Shown here: positions 28,446-39,944 of the stretch, piece after piece
Layout: each line of letters starts with the position of its first letter
Numbering within the stretch: position 1 is the stretch's first letter
Origin: Novosphingobium sp. SG751A
GTDB lineage: Bacteria > Pseudomonadota > Alphaproteobacteria > Sphingomonadales > Sphingomonadaceae
Assembly: GCF_013149295.1 (NCBI RefSeq)
Contig: NZ_JABGCB010000011.1
Location: forward strand, 153,712 to 217,711
DNA: 64,000 nt
Direction of reading: 5' to 3'
Notes under the pieces: model-generated
Database searches by the model: none
Told to the model about the DNA's origin: nothing
Seen by the model: the letters and a program-made list of their open reading frames with translations, nothing else
Position numbers and translations under genes: made by a program

Positions 28446-29990
28446 ATGGCACAATCCGACACCCATCTCGCTCCGGCTATGCCGTTTTCGCCCGCCAATG
28501 ATTCCGGCGCGCGCGCGCAAGCGCTGCCCGCCAATATCGAGGCCGAGGCAGCCTTTCTGGGCGCCATCCTGATCGACAATCGCGTGGTCGAAGAACTGGC
28601 CAAGCCCTTGTCGCCCACGCATTTCTTCGAACCCGTCCATGGGCGGATCTTTGAGCGCATCCTGCAATTGCTCGACCGCAAGGCGGTGGTCACGCCGGTC
28701 ACGCTCAAGCCCTATTTCGAGAGCGACGAGGCGTTGAAAGCGCTGGGCGGCACGGCCTATCTGGGCCGCCTGACCGCCGATGGTCAGGGGCTGATCGCGC
28801 CGCGCGTGCTGGCCGAACAGATTTACGATCTGGCGCTGCTGCGCGAACTGGTGCGCGTGGGACGCGATCTGGTGCAGGGCGCGATGGACACCAGCGAATC
28901 GGTCGAGCCGCTCGAACAGATCGAGGCCGCCGAGGCCGCGCTCTATAAGGTGGCCGATGGCGCGGGCGGCGCGAATGAGGCCAAGAGCTTTGCCGAGGCC
29001 ACCCGCACCGCTATTTCGGGCATCGAAAAGGCGTTCAATTCGGGCGGCCATGTCGCGGGCAAGACCACGGGCCTCGATTCGGTCAACCAGCGGATCGGCG
29101 GCCTGCATGATTCCGACCTTATCATTCTGGCCGGCCGTCCGGGCATGGGCAAAACCTCGCTGGCCACCAACATCGCATTCAACGCGGCCAATCGCCTGCT
29201 GACCGACCGCGAGCTGGGCCTTGATCCGTCCAAGAGCATCGGCGCGGCGACCGCCTTTTTCAGCCTCGAAATGAGCGCGGATCAGTTGGCCACGCGTATC
29301 CTTGCCGAGCAATCGGGCATTTCCTCCTCAGCGCTGCGTATGGGCAAGATCAGCCGCGAGGATTTTCAGGCGCTGTCTTTCGCCAGCCAGCGTTTGAGCC
29401 AGTTGCCGCTGTATATTGACGACACGCCGGGCCTGACGATTGCAGGCCTGCGCGCGCGGGCGCGCCGTTTGAAGCGGCGCCATGACATTGGCCTGGTCAT
29501 CGTCGACTATTTGCAATTGCTTCAGGGCAGCGGGCGGGCCACCGACAATCGTGTGAACGAAATCTCGGAAATTTCGCGCGGTCTCAAGACCTTGGCCAAG
29601 GAACTGCATGTTCCCGTGATCGCCCTGTCGCAGCTTTCGCGCGCCGTCGAACAGCGCGAGGACAAGCGGCCTCAGCTTTCCGACCTTCGCGAATCGGGCT
29701 CGATCGAACAGGACGCCGATATGGTCTGGTTCGTGTTCCGCGAGGATTATTACGTCAAGGGCCGCGAGCCCAAGGAGCCCGGCCCCACCGATCCGCCCGC
29801 CGTGGTCGAAGCCCATGCCAAGTGGCAGGAGGAAATGGAGCGCGTCTTCGGCCTTGCCGAGCTGATCATCGCCAAGCAGCGCCATGGCGCCACCGGCAAG
29901 GTCCGCATGCGGTTCGAAGCCAAGATCACCAAGTTCAGCGATCTGGCGCCCGAGGAACTGGCCAATTATTCCTATGATCTGGAGGAGTGA
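28446..29990 (+). CDS. dnaB: Replicative DNA helicase DnaB
   Basis: 514 aa hexameric helicase that unwinds DNA at the replication fork. The N-terminal domain (LPANIEAEAAFLGAILIDNR) is followed by a linker and the RecA-like domain with Walker A GRPGMGKTS, Walker B-type LVIVDYLQLLQG, and the ALSQLSRAVEQREDKRPQLS motif. The C-terminal insert (about 420-450) is Pro/Glu-rich. ATG at 28446 was chosen since MAQSD begins after the promoter; the open frame extends 239 codons upstream over the divergent gene and is not real. Confidence 0.98.
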   Translation: MAQSDTHLAPAMPFSPANDSGARAQALPANIEAEAAFLGAILIDNRVVEELAKPLSPTHFFEPVHGRIFERILQLLDRKAVVTPVTLKPYFESDEALKALGGTAYLGRLTADGQGLIAPRVLAEQIYDLALLRELVRVGRDLVQGAMDTSESVEPLEQIEAAEAALYKVADGAGGANEAKSFAEATRTAISGIEKAFNSGGHVAGKTTGLDSVNQRIGGLHDSDLIILAGRPGMGKTSLATNIAFNAANRLLTDRELGLDPSKSIGAATAFFSLEMSADQLATRILAEQSGISSSALRMGKISREDFQALSFASQRLSQLPLYIDDTPGLTIAGLRARARRLKRRHDIGLVIVDYLQLLQGSGRATDNRVNEISEISRGLKTLAKELHVPVIALSQLSRAVEQREDKRPQLSDLRESGSIEQDADMVWFVFREDYYVKGREPKEPGPTDPPAVVEAHAKWQEEMERVFGLAELIIAKQRHGATGKVRMRFEAKITKFSDLAPEELANYSYDLEE

Positions 29991-30013
29991 GGAAACCCGA
30001 TCCTCACGAATCC

Positions 30014-30042
30014 TTGACTTTCGCCGCTTTGCCGCCTAGGCG
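30014..30042 (+). promoter_or_regulatory. Candidate rpoZ promoter
   Basis: TTGACT (30014-30019), 17-bp spacer, TAGGCG (30037-30042), 42 bp before the rpoZ start. The -35 is good and the -10 is weak, which is common for alphaproteobacterial housekeeping promoters. Confidence 0.4.
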
Positions 30043-30083
30043 CCAAGGTTCGCTGGAATTTCCCTATTCAAGACGGAGTGCCC

Positions 30084-30428
30084 ATGGCGCGCGTAACCGT
30101 TGAAGATTGTGTCGACAAGATCCCCAACCGCTTCGATCTCGTGCTGCTGGCTGCCCAGCGCGCGCGTGAAATTTCGGGCGGTGCGGAACTGACGATCGAA
30201 CGCGATCGTGACAAAAACCCGGTGGTGGCCCTGCGCGAAATCGCAGAGGAAACCGTCCGTCCCAAGATCCTCAAGGAATCGCTCATCACCTCGATGCAGC
30301 GCGTCCTGCCCGACGATGACGATGATGTCGATGACATCGGTTCGCTCTCGCAATCGGCCGAAGCGCTGCGCATCACCGCGGCTGCTCCGGTGCGTAACAC
30401 CTCGCTCGGCGGGGATTACGACGGCTGA
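30084..30428 (+). CDS. rpoZ: DNA-directed RNA polymerase omega subunit
   Basis: 114 aa. [20 protein letters not shown] and [20 protein letters not shown] are the canonical omega N-terminus, and [14 protein letters not shown] follows. Omega helps fold and assemble the beta' subunit. The C-terminal 50 residues include an acidic [10 protein letters not shown] stretch as in many alphaproteobacteria. No spoT/rel gene follows, unlike the enterobacterial arrangement; a strong terminator ends the transcript. Confidence 0.97.
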   Translation: MARVTVEDCVDKIPNRFDLVLLAAQRAREISGGAELTIERDRDKNPVVALREIAEETVRPKILKESLITSMQRVLPDDDDDVDDIGSLSQSAEALRITAAAPVRNTSLGGDYDG

Positions 30429-30451
30429 TTTCATCGCATCGCAATGGCTAC

Positions 30452-30499
30452 AAAAGGCCTCGGATAAGCTTCGGCTTTTCCGGGGCCTTTTGGCATTTT
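30452..30499 (+). terminator. Extended terminator hairpin after rpoZ
   Basis: AAAAGGCC (30452-30459) pairs with GGCCTTTT (30484-30491), enclosing a second stem CGGA.AAGC-TTCG-GCTT.TCCG; TTTTT follows at 30495-30499. It starts 24 bp after the rpoZ stop. The AAAA/TTTT flanks could let it work in both directions. Confidence 0.8.
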
Positions 30500-30564
30500 T
30501 CGCGCTTGCAATATCGGAGGTACTGCAACACACATATAGGGTAATCCCTAGGATTTAGGACGAG

Positions 30565-31494
30565 ATGACAACGCAGTCTTTCAAAGCACGTCTGCGCTGG
30601 ATCCTGCCGCTTGCGCTGGTTGCCGGGCTTGGCGGGGCCGAACTGGCGGGGCGCGCGCTGGGCTTCGGCCGCCCGCTGCTCTATCGCGCCGCCGCCTCGG
30701 GCTATGAGCCGACGCCGGGTCAAAGCGTGCATCGGTTCAGCAATCATGTGACCATCAACGATCTGGGGATGCGCGGTCCGGCGACCGGCGCAACGCCCCG
30801 CACCGGAACAAAGCGCGTGCTGCTGCTGGGCGATTCGGTGGCCTTTGGCACGACGATGACCGATGATGGCAAGACCATTTCTGCCTTGACCCAGGCCGCC
30901 TTGGGGCCCCGCCCGATTGAGATGATCAATGCCTCGGCCGGTGGCTGGGCATTGGAAAACGAGCGGCGATGGCTGGGCGCGCATGGCGCATTCGGCGCGG
31001 ATCTGGTCGTGCTCGAAGTGAACCAGAGCGATCTGACGCAGGGTTTTGCGCCCGCCTCGATGCTGGACGTCAATGCCAATTTCCCCAGCCGCAATCCCCC
31101 CGGCGCGCTTTATGAAATCGTCACGCGCTATCTGGCCCCACGGCTGCATCTGACCAAAGCTGCCTTTGACCCCGGCTCAACCGCAGAAAACGGCATCGCA
31201 CCGGAGGCCGAAATTCAGGCCACCGTCCAGTCCATCCGCGCGATGGCGATGGCATCGGGGGCCAAGTTCATGATCCTTTACTGGGACATGCGCGACCCCA
31301 CCACCACCGCGCCCGACCGGCGCGAACGACTCTTCGCATGGGCGCGGGCCAATGGCGTGGTCGTCGTGCGCCCGCAACTGGCCCAGCGCCCCGATGCCGA
31401 CAAGCTGTTCATCGATGCCGCCCACCCCAATGCGGCGGGCAATGCGTTGATCGCCAAGGCGCTGGTCGGCCCGGTGCTGGAGCAATTACGCTAA
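30565..31494 (+). CDS. SGNH/GDSL-family hydrolase with N-terminal membrane anchor
   Basis: 309 aa. An N-terminal hydrophobic helix (about 10-25) suggests anchoring or export. Block I is VLLLGDSVAFGTTM with the nucleophile Ser, and block V is FIDAAHPNAAGNALIAKAL with the DxxH pair. GGWALENERRW and EVNQSDLTQ fill the Gly and Asn oxyanion positions. Such enzymes deacylate or transfer acyl groups on lipids or polysaccharides; the substrate is unknown. It is isolated between the rpoZ terminator and the convergent ftsH. Confidence 0.85.
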   Translation: MTTQSFKARLRWILPLALVAGLGGAELAGRALGFGRPLLYRAAASGYEPTPGQSVHRFSNHVTINDLGMRGPATGATPRTGTKRVLLLGDSVAFGTTMTDDGKTISALTQAALGPRPIEMINASAGGWALENERRWLGAHGAFGADLVVLEVNQSDLTQGFAPASMLDVNANFPSRNPPGALYEIVTRYLAPRLHLTKAAFDPGSTAENGIAPEAEIQATVQSIRAMAMASGAKFMILYWDMRDPTTTAPDRRERLFAWARANGVVVVRPQLAQRPDADKLFIDAAHPNAAGNALIAKALVGPVLEQLR

Positions 31495-31500
31495 CCGTAT

Positions 31501-31532
31501 AAAGAAAAGGCCCCGCCGTTGCCGACGGGGCC
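31501..31532 (-). terminator. Terminator between ftsH and the SGNH gene
   Basis: GGCCCCG (31509-31515) pairs with CGGGGCC (31526-31532). On the minus strand the stem is followed by TTTTCTTT, so it mainly ends the ftsH transcript, 27 bp after its stop; it may also block the convergent SGNH transcript. Confidence 0.75.
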
Positions 31533-31558
31533 TCCCCTCCATTCCGTGATGCCGGGGC

Positions 31559-33508
<1,950 letters not shown>

Positions 33509-33610
33509 CGAGGGGCGCGTCCTTTCACACCCATGTAATGTAGGGCGGCGGGGCTGAATCGCAAGTTAGGGATGGTGTATATTCCGATCGAGTTTGCCGA
33601 TCAGAAGCGA

Positions 33611-34216
33611 TTATCCCCGCGAAAGCAGATAGACCGCGTGCTCCGCGCGCCAATTGGCCATCGCGGGGCTGATCAGGCTGTCGCCGTTGAGATACCACGC
33701 GCCCTCCACCTTCAGCCCGCGCTGGGCCACCAGGTCGCGGAAATCGGCGATGGTCAGGTGGTGAATGTTGGGCGTCTCAAACCAACCCACCGGCAAGAGC
33801 CGAGTCACCGGCATCCGCCCGCGCCACAGCAAGTCGCTGCGCACCCGCCAATGGCCGAAATTGGGAAAGGAAACAAAGGCCCGCCGCCCGATCCTCAGCA
33901 ATTCCTCCAGCACCATGTCGGGCCGCTTGGTGGTCTGAAGCGTCTGGCTCAGGATCGCATAATCGAAACTGGCGTCGGGATAGAGCGCCAGATCAGTGTC
34001 TGCGTCGCCCTGGATGGCCGAAAGCCCCTGCCCCACGCATTCGGCGACATTATGCGGGTCGATCTCCAGCCCGCGCACATCGCAGCCCCGCTCATCACGA
34101 AGCGCCGCCATCAGCGTGCCGTCGCCGCAGCCCACATCCAGCACTTTCGCGCCTGCCGCCACATGCCCGGCGATCACCGCCAGATCGGGGCGCAATGTTG
34201 CCATAATCCGGTTCAT
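33611..34216 (-). CDS. metW: Methionine biosynthesis protein MetW
   Basis: 201 aa class I SAM-dependent methyltransferase fold: [20 protein letters not shown] is motif I and [13 protein letters not shown] is motif II. MetW acts with MetX in homoserine acylation in several proteobacteria, although its precise reaction is unclear. Its start overlaps the metX stop by 4 bp (ATGA), as in the classical metXW operon, so the two proteins are probably made in a fixed ratio. Confidence 0.96.
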   Translation of the reverse strand: MNRIMATLRPDLAVIAGHVAAGAKVLDVGCGDGTLMAALRDERGCDVRGLEIDPHNVAECVGQGLSAIQGDADTDLALYPDASFDYAILSQTLQTTKRPDMVLEELLRIGRRAFVSFPNFGHWRVRSDLLWRGRMPVTRLLPVGWFETPNIHHLTIADFRDLVAQRGLKVEGAWYLNGDSLISPAMANWRAEHAVYLLSRG

Positions 34217-35334
34217 CGGCTCAAAAATCCCGTAATCACCCGGTCGAGCGCGGGCACATCGAGCAGGAAGCTGTCATGCCCATAGGGCGCGGCCAGTTCC
34301 ATGAAAGACACCGGTGCCCCGGCGGCATTGACCGCATGGGCAATCTTGCGCGATTCGGCGGTGGGATAGAGCCAGTCGGTGTCGAAACTGACCACGCAGA
34401 AACGCGCCGTGACCCCGGCAAAGGCCTCGGACAGGCGGGCGGTGTGGCCCACGCCGAAACGCTCGTCCACCACGTCGAAATAGCTCATCGCGCGGGTGAT
34501 ATAGAGATAGGAATTGGCGTCGAACCGGCCGGTAAAGCTGCTGCCCTGATAGCGCAGATAGCTCTCCACCTGAAAATCCGCGCCAAAGCCGAAACTCTTG
34601 GCGTCGCGGTCCTGAAGCCGCCGCCCGAATTTTTCCGACAGCGTTTCTTCCGACAGATAGGTGATATGCGCGGCCATCCGCGCCACCGCCAGCCCGGCAT
34701 CGGGCGCGCGGCCGGTGTTGTAATAGGCCCCGCCCTGCCAGTCGGGATCGGCCATGATCGCCTGCCGCCCCACTTCCTGAAAGGCGATGTTCTGCACCGG
34801 CATCACCGCCGTGGTCGCCAGCAGCAGCACCCGCGCCACCCTTTCGGGCCAGTGGATGGAGAGCGAGAGCGCCTGCATCCCCCCCATCGAGCCGCCCACG
34901 ACCGCATAGAGCCGCTCCACCCCCAGATGGTCGAGCAGCGCCATAGCTCCACGCACCATGTCGCGGATGGTGATGACGGGGAAACGCAAACCATAGGGCT
35001 GGCCATCGGGGGCAAGGCTGCCCGGCCCGGTCGTCCCCATGCAGGAACCCAGCACATTGGGACAGATCACATAGAAGCGATCCGTGTCGATCGGCTTGCC
35101 CGGCCCCACCATCTTGCTCCACCATCCCGGCTTGCCGGTGATGGGATGCGGGCTGGCAACATATTGGTCGCCCGTGGTGGCGTGGCAGATCAGGATCGCA
35201 TTGTCGCGCGCGGCGTTAAGCGCGCCATAGGTTTCAAACGCGATCCTTACGCCTTCAAGGCTCTGTCCGCCATCCAGAGGCAGCGGATCGGGCAGGTCAT
35301 AGGTCTGCGAACTGGGCGTAAAGAGGCTGGCCAT
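34213..35334 (-). CDS. metX: Homoserine O-acyltransferase MetX
   Basis: 373 aa alpha/beta hydrolase-fold transferase. The nucleophile Ser is in [13 protein letters not shown], the Asp in SFDTDWLYP and the His in [14 protein letters not shown]. The [12 protein letters not shown] oxyanion region is intact. It activates homoserine with acetyl-CoA or, in many proteobacterial members, succinyl-CoA; the donor cannot be told by eye. [10 protein letters not shown] was taken as the start rather than a 17-codon upstream extension. It is divergent from hisC with a 101-bp gap; no riboswitch was recognised there. Confidence 0.96.
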   Translation of the reverse strand: MASLFTPSSQTYDLPDPLPLDGGQSLEGVRIAFETYGALNAARDNAILICHATTGDQYVASPHPITGKPGWWSKMVGPGKPIDTDRFYVICPNVLGSCMGTTGPGSLAPDGQPYGLRFPVITIRDMVRGAMALLDHLGVERLYAVVGGSMGGMQALSLSIHWPERVARVLLLATTAVMPVQNIAFQEVGRQAIMADPDWQGGAYYNTGRAPDAGLAVARMAAHITYLSEETLSEKFGRRLQDRDAKSFGFGADFQVESYLRYQGSSFTGRFDANSYLYITRAMSYFDVVDERFGVGHTARLSEAFAGVTARFCVVSFDTDWLYPTAESRKIAHAVNAAGAPVSFMELAAPYGHDSFLLDVPALDRVITGFLSR

Positions 35335-35435
35335 TATGCGCGTTGAATTGGGGGCTGATGCGCGGGAAGTCAACGGCAAGTCCATGCGTCACCCCCTGTC
35401 ATTTCGCCCCATGTTGGGCTAAGGGCCGCGCCATC

Positions 35436-36533
35436 ATGACCAAACTTCCCACCCCCAAGCTCTGGATCAGCGCGATCCACGCCTATGTCCCCGGCAAGTC
35501 CAAGGGCAAGGACGGCAGGCCGCTGACCAAGCTGTCGGCCAATGAAAACCCGCTGGGCACGTCTGTGGCGGCTCTGGCGGCGCGTGCCGAGGCGGCGGCC
35601 CCGGCGCTTTATCCCGACCCTGACAGCAATGCCCTGCGCGCCGCCTTGGGCGAACTCCACGGCATTCCCGCGGCGCGCATCGTGATGGGCACCGGGTCTG
35701 ACGAAATTCTGCATATCGCCGCCCAAGCCTATGCCGGGCCGGGGGACGAGATCATCTACGTCCGCTACGGCTTCAGCGTCTATGACATTGCCGCGCGCCG
35801 CTGCGGGGCCGTGCCGATTGTCGCGCCTGATGCGGACTATGGCACCGATGTCGATGCGCTGCTGGCGCTGGTGACGGAACGGACGCGGGTGGTCTTTGTG
35901 GCCAATCCGAACAATCCGACCGGATCGTTCCTGCCGCGCGGCGAAATCGCCCGCCTCCATGCCGCGCTGCCTTCCGATGTGCTGCTGGTGCTGGATCAGG
36001 CTTATGGGGAATATGTAGATCCGGCCGACGATGATGGCGCGCTGGCGCTGGCCGAGGCTGCGGGCAATGTGCTGGTCACGCGCACCTTTTCCAAGATCTA
36101 CGGTCTTGCCGGCGAACGCCTCGGCTGGGGCACGGGGGCGGATCACATCATCGACGCGCTCAACCGGATTCGGGGGCCTTTCAACCTGTCGAACACCGCG
36201 CAGGCGATGGGCCTTGCCGCCGTGGCCGATCAGTCTTTCGTCGCGGCCAGCCGCGAGCATAATGCCGCCACCCGCGCCCGTTTTGTCGAACGGCTTGAGG
36301 CGCTTGGCAACCATGGCGTGCGCCCGCTGCCGTCTCAGGCCAATTTCGTGCTGATCCTGTTCGAAGGCGCGCTGGAGGCCGAGACGGTCTATAACGGCTT
36401 GATGGAGATCGGCTATATCACCCGCTGGCTGCCCAATCAGGGCCTGCCCCATGGGCTGCGCATCACCATCGGCAGCCAGGCGCAGATGGATGAAATCGCG
36501 GATGAAATCACCCGTCTGGCGCGGGGGGCATAA
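35436..36533 (+). CDS. hisC: Histidinol-phosphate aminotransferase
   Basis: 365 aa fold-type I PLP aminotransferase. [11 protein letters not shown] binds substrate, [11 protein letters not shown] carries the conserved Asn/Pro, and the PLP lysine is in [15 protein letters not shown]. It acts in histidine biosynthesis, and related enzymes in alphaproteobacteria also transaminate aromatic keto acids. It sits 2 bp before a prephenate-dehydrogenase-type gene, so dual use in histidine and tyrosine/phenylalanine synthesis is likely. The other his genes are at 52.8-56.5 kb. Confidence 0.95.
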   Translation: MTKLPTPKLWISAIHAYVPGKSKGKDGRPLTKLSANENPLGTSVAALAARAEAAAPALYPDPDSNALRAALGELHGIPAARIVMGTGSDEILHIAAQAYAGPGDEIIYVRYGFSVYDIAARRCGAVPIVAPDADYGTDVDALLALVTERTRVVFVANPNNPTGSFLPRGEIARLHAALPSDVLLVLDQAYGEYVDPADDDGALALAEAAGNVLVTRTFSKIYGLAGERLGWGTGADHIIDALNRIRGPFNLSNTAQAMGLAAVADQSFVAASREHNAATRARFVERLEALGNHGVRPLPSQANFVLILFEGALEAETVYNGLMEIGYITRWLPNQGLPHGLRITIGSQAQMDEIADEITRLARGA

Positions 36534-36535
36534 GC

Positions 36536-37444
36536 ATGTCTTTTGCCAAAATTGCCATTATTGGCCTCGGGCTTCAGGGCGGATCAATCGGCCTTGCGGT
36601 TCAGCAACATCTGCCCAAAATCGCCACCTCGGGCTATGACCGCGACCCGGCAACCCGCGCGCGGGCAGCAGAACGCGGATTGGTGGGCCATGTGACAGAG
36701 ACCGCCGTGGAGGCCGTGCAAGACGCCGATCTGGTGATCTTCTGCGTGCCGCTGGGCGCGATGGGCGATGCGGCCCGCGAATGCGCGCCCGGCCTGCGCC
36801 CGGATGCAGTCATCTCCGATGTCGGCTCCTCCAAGGAAGCGGTCGCCAAAGTGCTGGGCGAGGTCCTGCCCAACCACACGATCATCCCGGCCCACCCGGT
36901 GGCAGGCACCGAAAATTCCGGCCCCGATGCCGGTTTTGCCAGCCTGTTCGAAGGTCGCTGGTGCATCATCACGCCTGCGCAGGACACCGACCCATTTGAA
37001 ATCGAGCGCCTCTCCGTGCTGTGGCAGGCCATCGGCGCGCGGGTGGAAATCATGGCCCCCGCCCATCACGACCGCGTGCTGGCCGTAACCAGCCACCTGC
37101 CGCACCTTATCGCATATACAATCGTGGGCACTGCGGGCGACCTCGAAGAAGTGACCCAAAACGAAGTCATCAAATATTCCGCAGGCGGCTTTCGCGATTT
37201 CACCCGCATCGCCGCGTCGGACCCCACCATGTGGCGCGATGTCTTCCTCTATAACCGCGACGCAGTTTTGCATATGCTTCAGGTCTTTACCGAGGATCTG
37301 ACCGAGCTGCAAAAGGCGATCCGTCTTGGCGATGGCGAAAAACTGTTCGAGCATTTCACCCGCACCCGCGCCATCCGCCGCTCGATCATCGAGCAGGGTC
37401 AGGATGTGGCCAGCGCCAATTTCGGGCGGGATGGAAAGGTTTAA
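36536..37444 (+). CDS. Prephenate/arogenate dehydrogenase (TyrA family)
   Basis: 302 aa. The Rossmann site is IIGLGLQGGSIGLAV (one residue variant of GxGxxG), followed by the TyrA core with PAHPVAGTENSGPDAGFASL and the SHLPHLIAYTIVG helix carrying the conserved His. It oxidises prephenate or arogenate in tyrosine synthesis; substrate specificity is not decided by sequence here. It is cotranscribed with hisC. A repeat element starts about 6 bp after the stop. Confidence 0.94.
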   Translation: MSFAKIAIIGLGLQGGSIGLAVQQHLPKIATSGYDRDPATRARAAERGLVGHVTETAVEAVQDADLVIFCVPLGAMGDAARECAPGLRPDAVISDVGSSKEAVAKVLGEVLPNHTIIPAHPVAGTENSGPDAGFASLFEGRWCIITPAQDTDPFEIERLSVLWQAIGARVEIMAPAHHDRVLAVTSHLPHLIAYTIVGTAGDLEEVTQNEVIKYSAGGFRDFTRIAASDPTMWRDVFLYNRDAVLHMLQVFTEDLTELQKAIRLGDGEKLFEHFTRTRAIRRSIIEQGQDVASANFGRDGKV

Positions 37445-37450
37445 GGGGGT

Positions 37451-37666
37451 TTATCGCCCCTCGCGCTCCCGTTGCTGTCTGCATGGCGCGATGGGGTCGG
37501 CCGCAGGTATCGGACGCAACGCCTGAAAATTAAAAGCCTGCGGAACAAACAAGGATGCCCTTACCGCGCCGCAGGCTTTCTACCTTAGCCCCAAACACCA
37601 CCCCGCCAATCGGCCACCCCCATTAACGGGATTGCAAAGGGACTCGTCCCTTTGCCTGCGGAGGCA
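37451..37666. repeat. Composite palindromic element, copy 4 (long arm left, half B - A type)
   Basis: Left end retains only the second half of hairpin B (CCCCTCGCGCTCCC), so this hairpin cannot form; centre AAAGCCTGCGG (37533) with CCGCGCCGCAGGCTTT (to 37579); right end CAAAGGGACTCGTCCCTTTG then GCCTGCGGAGGCA, with compensating changes. It fills the whole gap between the convergent TyrA- and PlsC-like genes, 6 and 7 bp from their stops. Confidence 0.9.
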
Positions 37667-37673
37667 AACCCTC

Positions 37674-38390
37674 TTACCCCTCCGCCGAATTCAACGCGTT
37701 AATCGCCACCTTCACCCGCGCCTCAATCTCCTCGCGGGGCAGACCTGCCGGGATCACCTCGCCAAAGCGATAGGTCACCGTTCCACGCCTTTTCCAGAAG
37801 CCATGCAGCAGCGGGCCCGAGTTGACCGCGACCGGCACCACCGGCAGCCCGATCATTTTATACAGGCCTGCAAAGCCGGCCTGAGGCGCAGGCTGGGTGC
37901 CGTGGCGCACGCGGGTGCCTTCGGGGAAAATGGCAAGCGGACGGTTTTCCTGCGACAGGTTGCGCGCGGCCGAGACCATGGCGCGCAGGGCCTTGGCGCC
38001 CTGATCGCGCTCGACCGGAACAAGACCATACAGCCCCGCCGCCTTGCCCCACAGGGGCAGGCGAAGCAGCTCAACCTTGGCAAACACCGCCGGGAAGGGC
38101 AGCAGCGTGGGCAGGTCGATCGCCTCGAACATGCTTTCATGTTTCAGCGCGACGAAAACAGGGCCGGAGGGCACCACCCCCTCGATCACGATTTTGATGC
38201 CAAGGATATTGACCACGCCCCAGCGGTGCATGTTCGACCAGCGGGTGCAGATCCAGATCGCCCCCTCGCGGCCGCCCAGCCAGATGAAAAACGGAATGGT
38301 CAAGCCCATGACCACCGACCAGACATAGAAGTGCAGGCAAAAGGCAATCGAGCGCAATGCGTTGCCGATGCCCAGCGGCGTTTTATTCAT
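37674..38390 (-). CDS. 1-acyl-sn-glycerol-3-phosphate acyltransferase (PlsC-like)
   Basis: 238 aa membrane-associated acyltransferase of phospholipid synthesis. Two N-terminal hydrophobic helices (about 13-40) are followed by motif I K83-H84-ESMFE89, where HX4D has become HX4E, and motif III FPEGTR (155-160) with PVVPVAVNSG as motif IV. HX4E variants exist in the superfamily. The start MNKTPLGIGN sits just inside the end of the ydcF-like gene (1 bp gap), indicating one operon ftsE-ftsX-ydcF-plsC. Confidence 0.92.
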   Translation of the reverse strand: MNKTPLGIGNALRSIAFCLHFYVWSVVMGLTIPFFIWLGGREGAIWICTRWSNMHRWGVVNILGIKIVIEGVVPSGPVFVALKHESMFEAIDLPTLLPFPAVFAKVELLRLPLWGKAAGLYGLVPVERDQGAKALRAMVSAARNLSQENRPLAIFPEGTRVRHGTQPAPQAGFAGLYKMIGLPVVPVAVNSGPLLHGFWKRRGTVTYRFGEVIPAGLPREEIEARVKVAINALNSAEG

Positions 38391-38391
38391 A

Positions 38392-38922
38392 TCAACCTTT
38401 TCCGATATGCCACAGGCGCCGCAACACGAACTTGCTGTATTCGGCAAAGAGGATGCCCAGCGAGGGCCGTGTCGGCACCGCGTCTTCTGTCAGTTCCACG
38501 TCGGCCGGGATGGTCTGGCGCAATTCCCATGCGGCCCGGCGCATATGCCAGTCCGAGGTTACCAGCCGCACCCGGCGCAACCCGTGGCGTTTGATCCATT
38601 GGGCCGATTCGCGCGCGTTGCTGCGCGTATCGACCGATTCATACCCCAGCGTGATACAGCAGGCCAGCAGGGCCGCGCTCATCTTGTATTGCGCGGCCAG
38701 TTCGCCCGGCTTGACCTCCGGGTCCACGCCCGAGATCAGCAGGCGCGGCGCCACGCCATCGCGCAGCAGATCCAGCCCCCGCGCGATCCGCCCCTCGCCT
38801 CCCGTCAGCACGATGATGCCGTCGGCCTTGGCGATGGGGGCAGGCTGGGGCTGAAACGCGGCGAACCCGGCAAAGCCCAGCGCCCAGACCGTCAGCAACA
38901 ACGCAAGGAGGCGGCGCAGCAT
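38392..38922 (-). CDS. YdcF/SanA-like DUF218 membrane protein
   Basis: 176 aa. One N-terminal transmembrane helix (about 4-22) and a DUF218 domain: IIVLTGGEGRIARGLDLLRD, LLISGVDPE, then NARESAQWIKRHG and RVRLVTSDWHMRRAAWELRQ. Relatives include SanA and ElyC, which affect envelope integrity. It is located between ftsX (stop/start overlap of 1 bp) and plsC, consistent with an envelope function. Exact activity unknown. Confidence 0.9.
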   Translation of the reverse strand: MLRRLLALLLTVWALGFAGFAAFQPQPAPIAKADGIIVLTGGEGRIARGLDLLRDGVAPRLLISGVDPEVKPGELAAQYKMSAALLACCITLGYESVDTRSNARESAQWIKRHGLRRVRLVTSDWHMRRAAWELRQTIPADVELTEDAVPTRPSLGILFAEYSKFVLRRLWHIGKG

Positions 38923-39944
38923 CAGAGCATCCTTCGCAGCGCGATCAGCACGGAAAGCCGCGCCGTCAGCATCGCCAGCAGCACCGCCGCAACCGGCACC
39001 AGCGCCACCACCGCCCAGTCGAGCGGCCGCAGCACCCCGCCCGCCAGCAGCCCCGCGCCCAGCCCGGCAAAACGCGCGCCCAGCACCACCACCGCCACTT
39101 GCCCCAGCACCAGCCCGACCAGACTGCCCAGCGTGGCATCCATGCCCATCGAGCGCTGGAAAATGCGCGCGATCTGGGCATCGGTTCCGCCAAGATTATG
39201 CACGATCTCAATCGTTTGCCGATGCGTTCCCAGCGCCGAGCGCGCCGAGAGCAGCACCGCCGCCGTCAGCGCCAGCGCCAACAGGGCAATCATAGACAGC
39301 GCCAGCCAGCGCAGCGAATCCATCGCCTCAAACACCGGGGCCAGCCAATGCGATTGCGCATCGACCCGCGCACCGGGCGCCACCCGGCCCAGCGCCTTGC
39401 GCAGAGCAGCAACGCGCCCGCCATCGGCCGCCCCGTCGATCCGCACGTCGATCATCGCAGGTACCGGCACCATATCGCCATCACTCATCCCCGCGCCCAG
39501 CCATGGCACAAGCAACTGATCCAGCTCGGCCTGCGGCACCACGCGGGCCGAAATCACCCCCGGCACGGCCAGCAGCGCCTTTTGCGCGGCCTGCGCCTGA
39601 GCGGTACGAATCGGGGCCTGCGCCTCGATGATCTGAACACTCACGCCCCCGGCCAGATCGAGCGCGGCGGCATTGGCGATGTTGCGCAGCGCAAGGCCCG
39701 TGGCCGCCGCGATCACCGTGATCGTCACCATGATCGCGATCACCCATGGCGTCGGCCCCGACAGCCGGGCCTGCGGCACCAGCACGCCCTCGCCCCCGCC
39801 GCCAAAAGCGCGCCAGCCCGCAAGCTTGCCTTCACCCCGACCCAACACGCCTCCCCGGCGCGGGGCGGGATCGGCAGGCCCGCCGGTGGGGGCCAGCGGA
39901 CGCTGCGGGATCTGCACCTGTTCATCGTCCATCGATGGCTTCAT
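38922..39944 (-). CDS. ftsX: Cell division protein FtsX
   Basis: 340 aa permease-like subunit of the FtsEX complex, which couples ATP hydrolysis to peptidoglycan hydrolase activation at the septum. A Gly/Pro-rich cytoplasmic N-terminus (about 1-65) leads to a first helix (67-88), an extracellular domain and three C-terminal helices. The coupling segment HRQTIEIVHNLGGTDAQIAR is characteristic. It overlaps the ftsE stop by 4 bp (ATGA), so the two are translationally coupled. The proline/glycine-rich leader is longer than in E. coli. Confidence 0.93.
   Translation of the reverse strand: MKPSMDDEQVQIPQRPLAPTGGPADPAPRRGGVLGRGEGKLAGWRAFGGGGEGVLVPQARLSGPTPWVIAIMVTITVIAAATGLALRNIANAAALDLAGGVSVQIIEAQAPIRTAQAQAAQKALLAVPGVISARVVPQAELDQLLVPWLGAGMSDGDMVPVPAMIDVRIDGAADGGRVAALRKALGRVAPGARVDAQSHWLAPVFEAMDSLRWLALSMIALLALALTAAVLLSARSALGTHRQTIEIVHNLGGTDAQIARIFQRSMGMDATLGSLVGLVLGQVAVVVLGARFAGLGAGLLAGGVLRPLDWAVVALVPVAAVLLAMLTARLSVLIALRRML

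Noticed and set aside
35335..35435. SAM-type riboswitch before metX
   Set aside because: The 101-bp gap with hisC was checked for known SAM-II-like features; no convincing pseudoknot or conserved core was found by eye.
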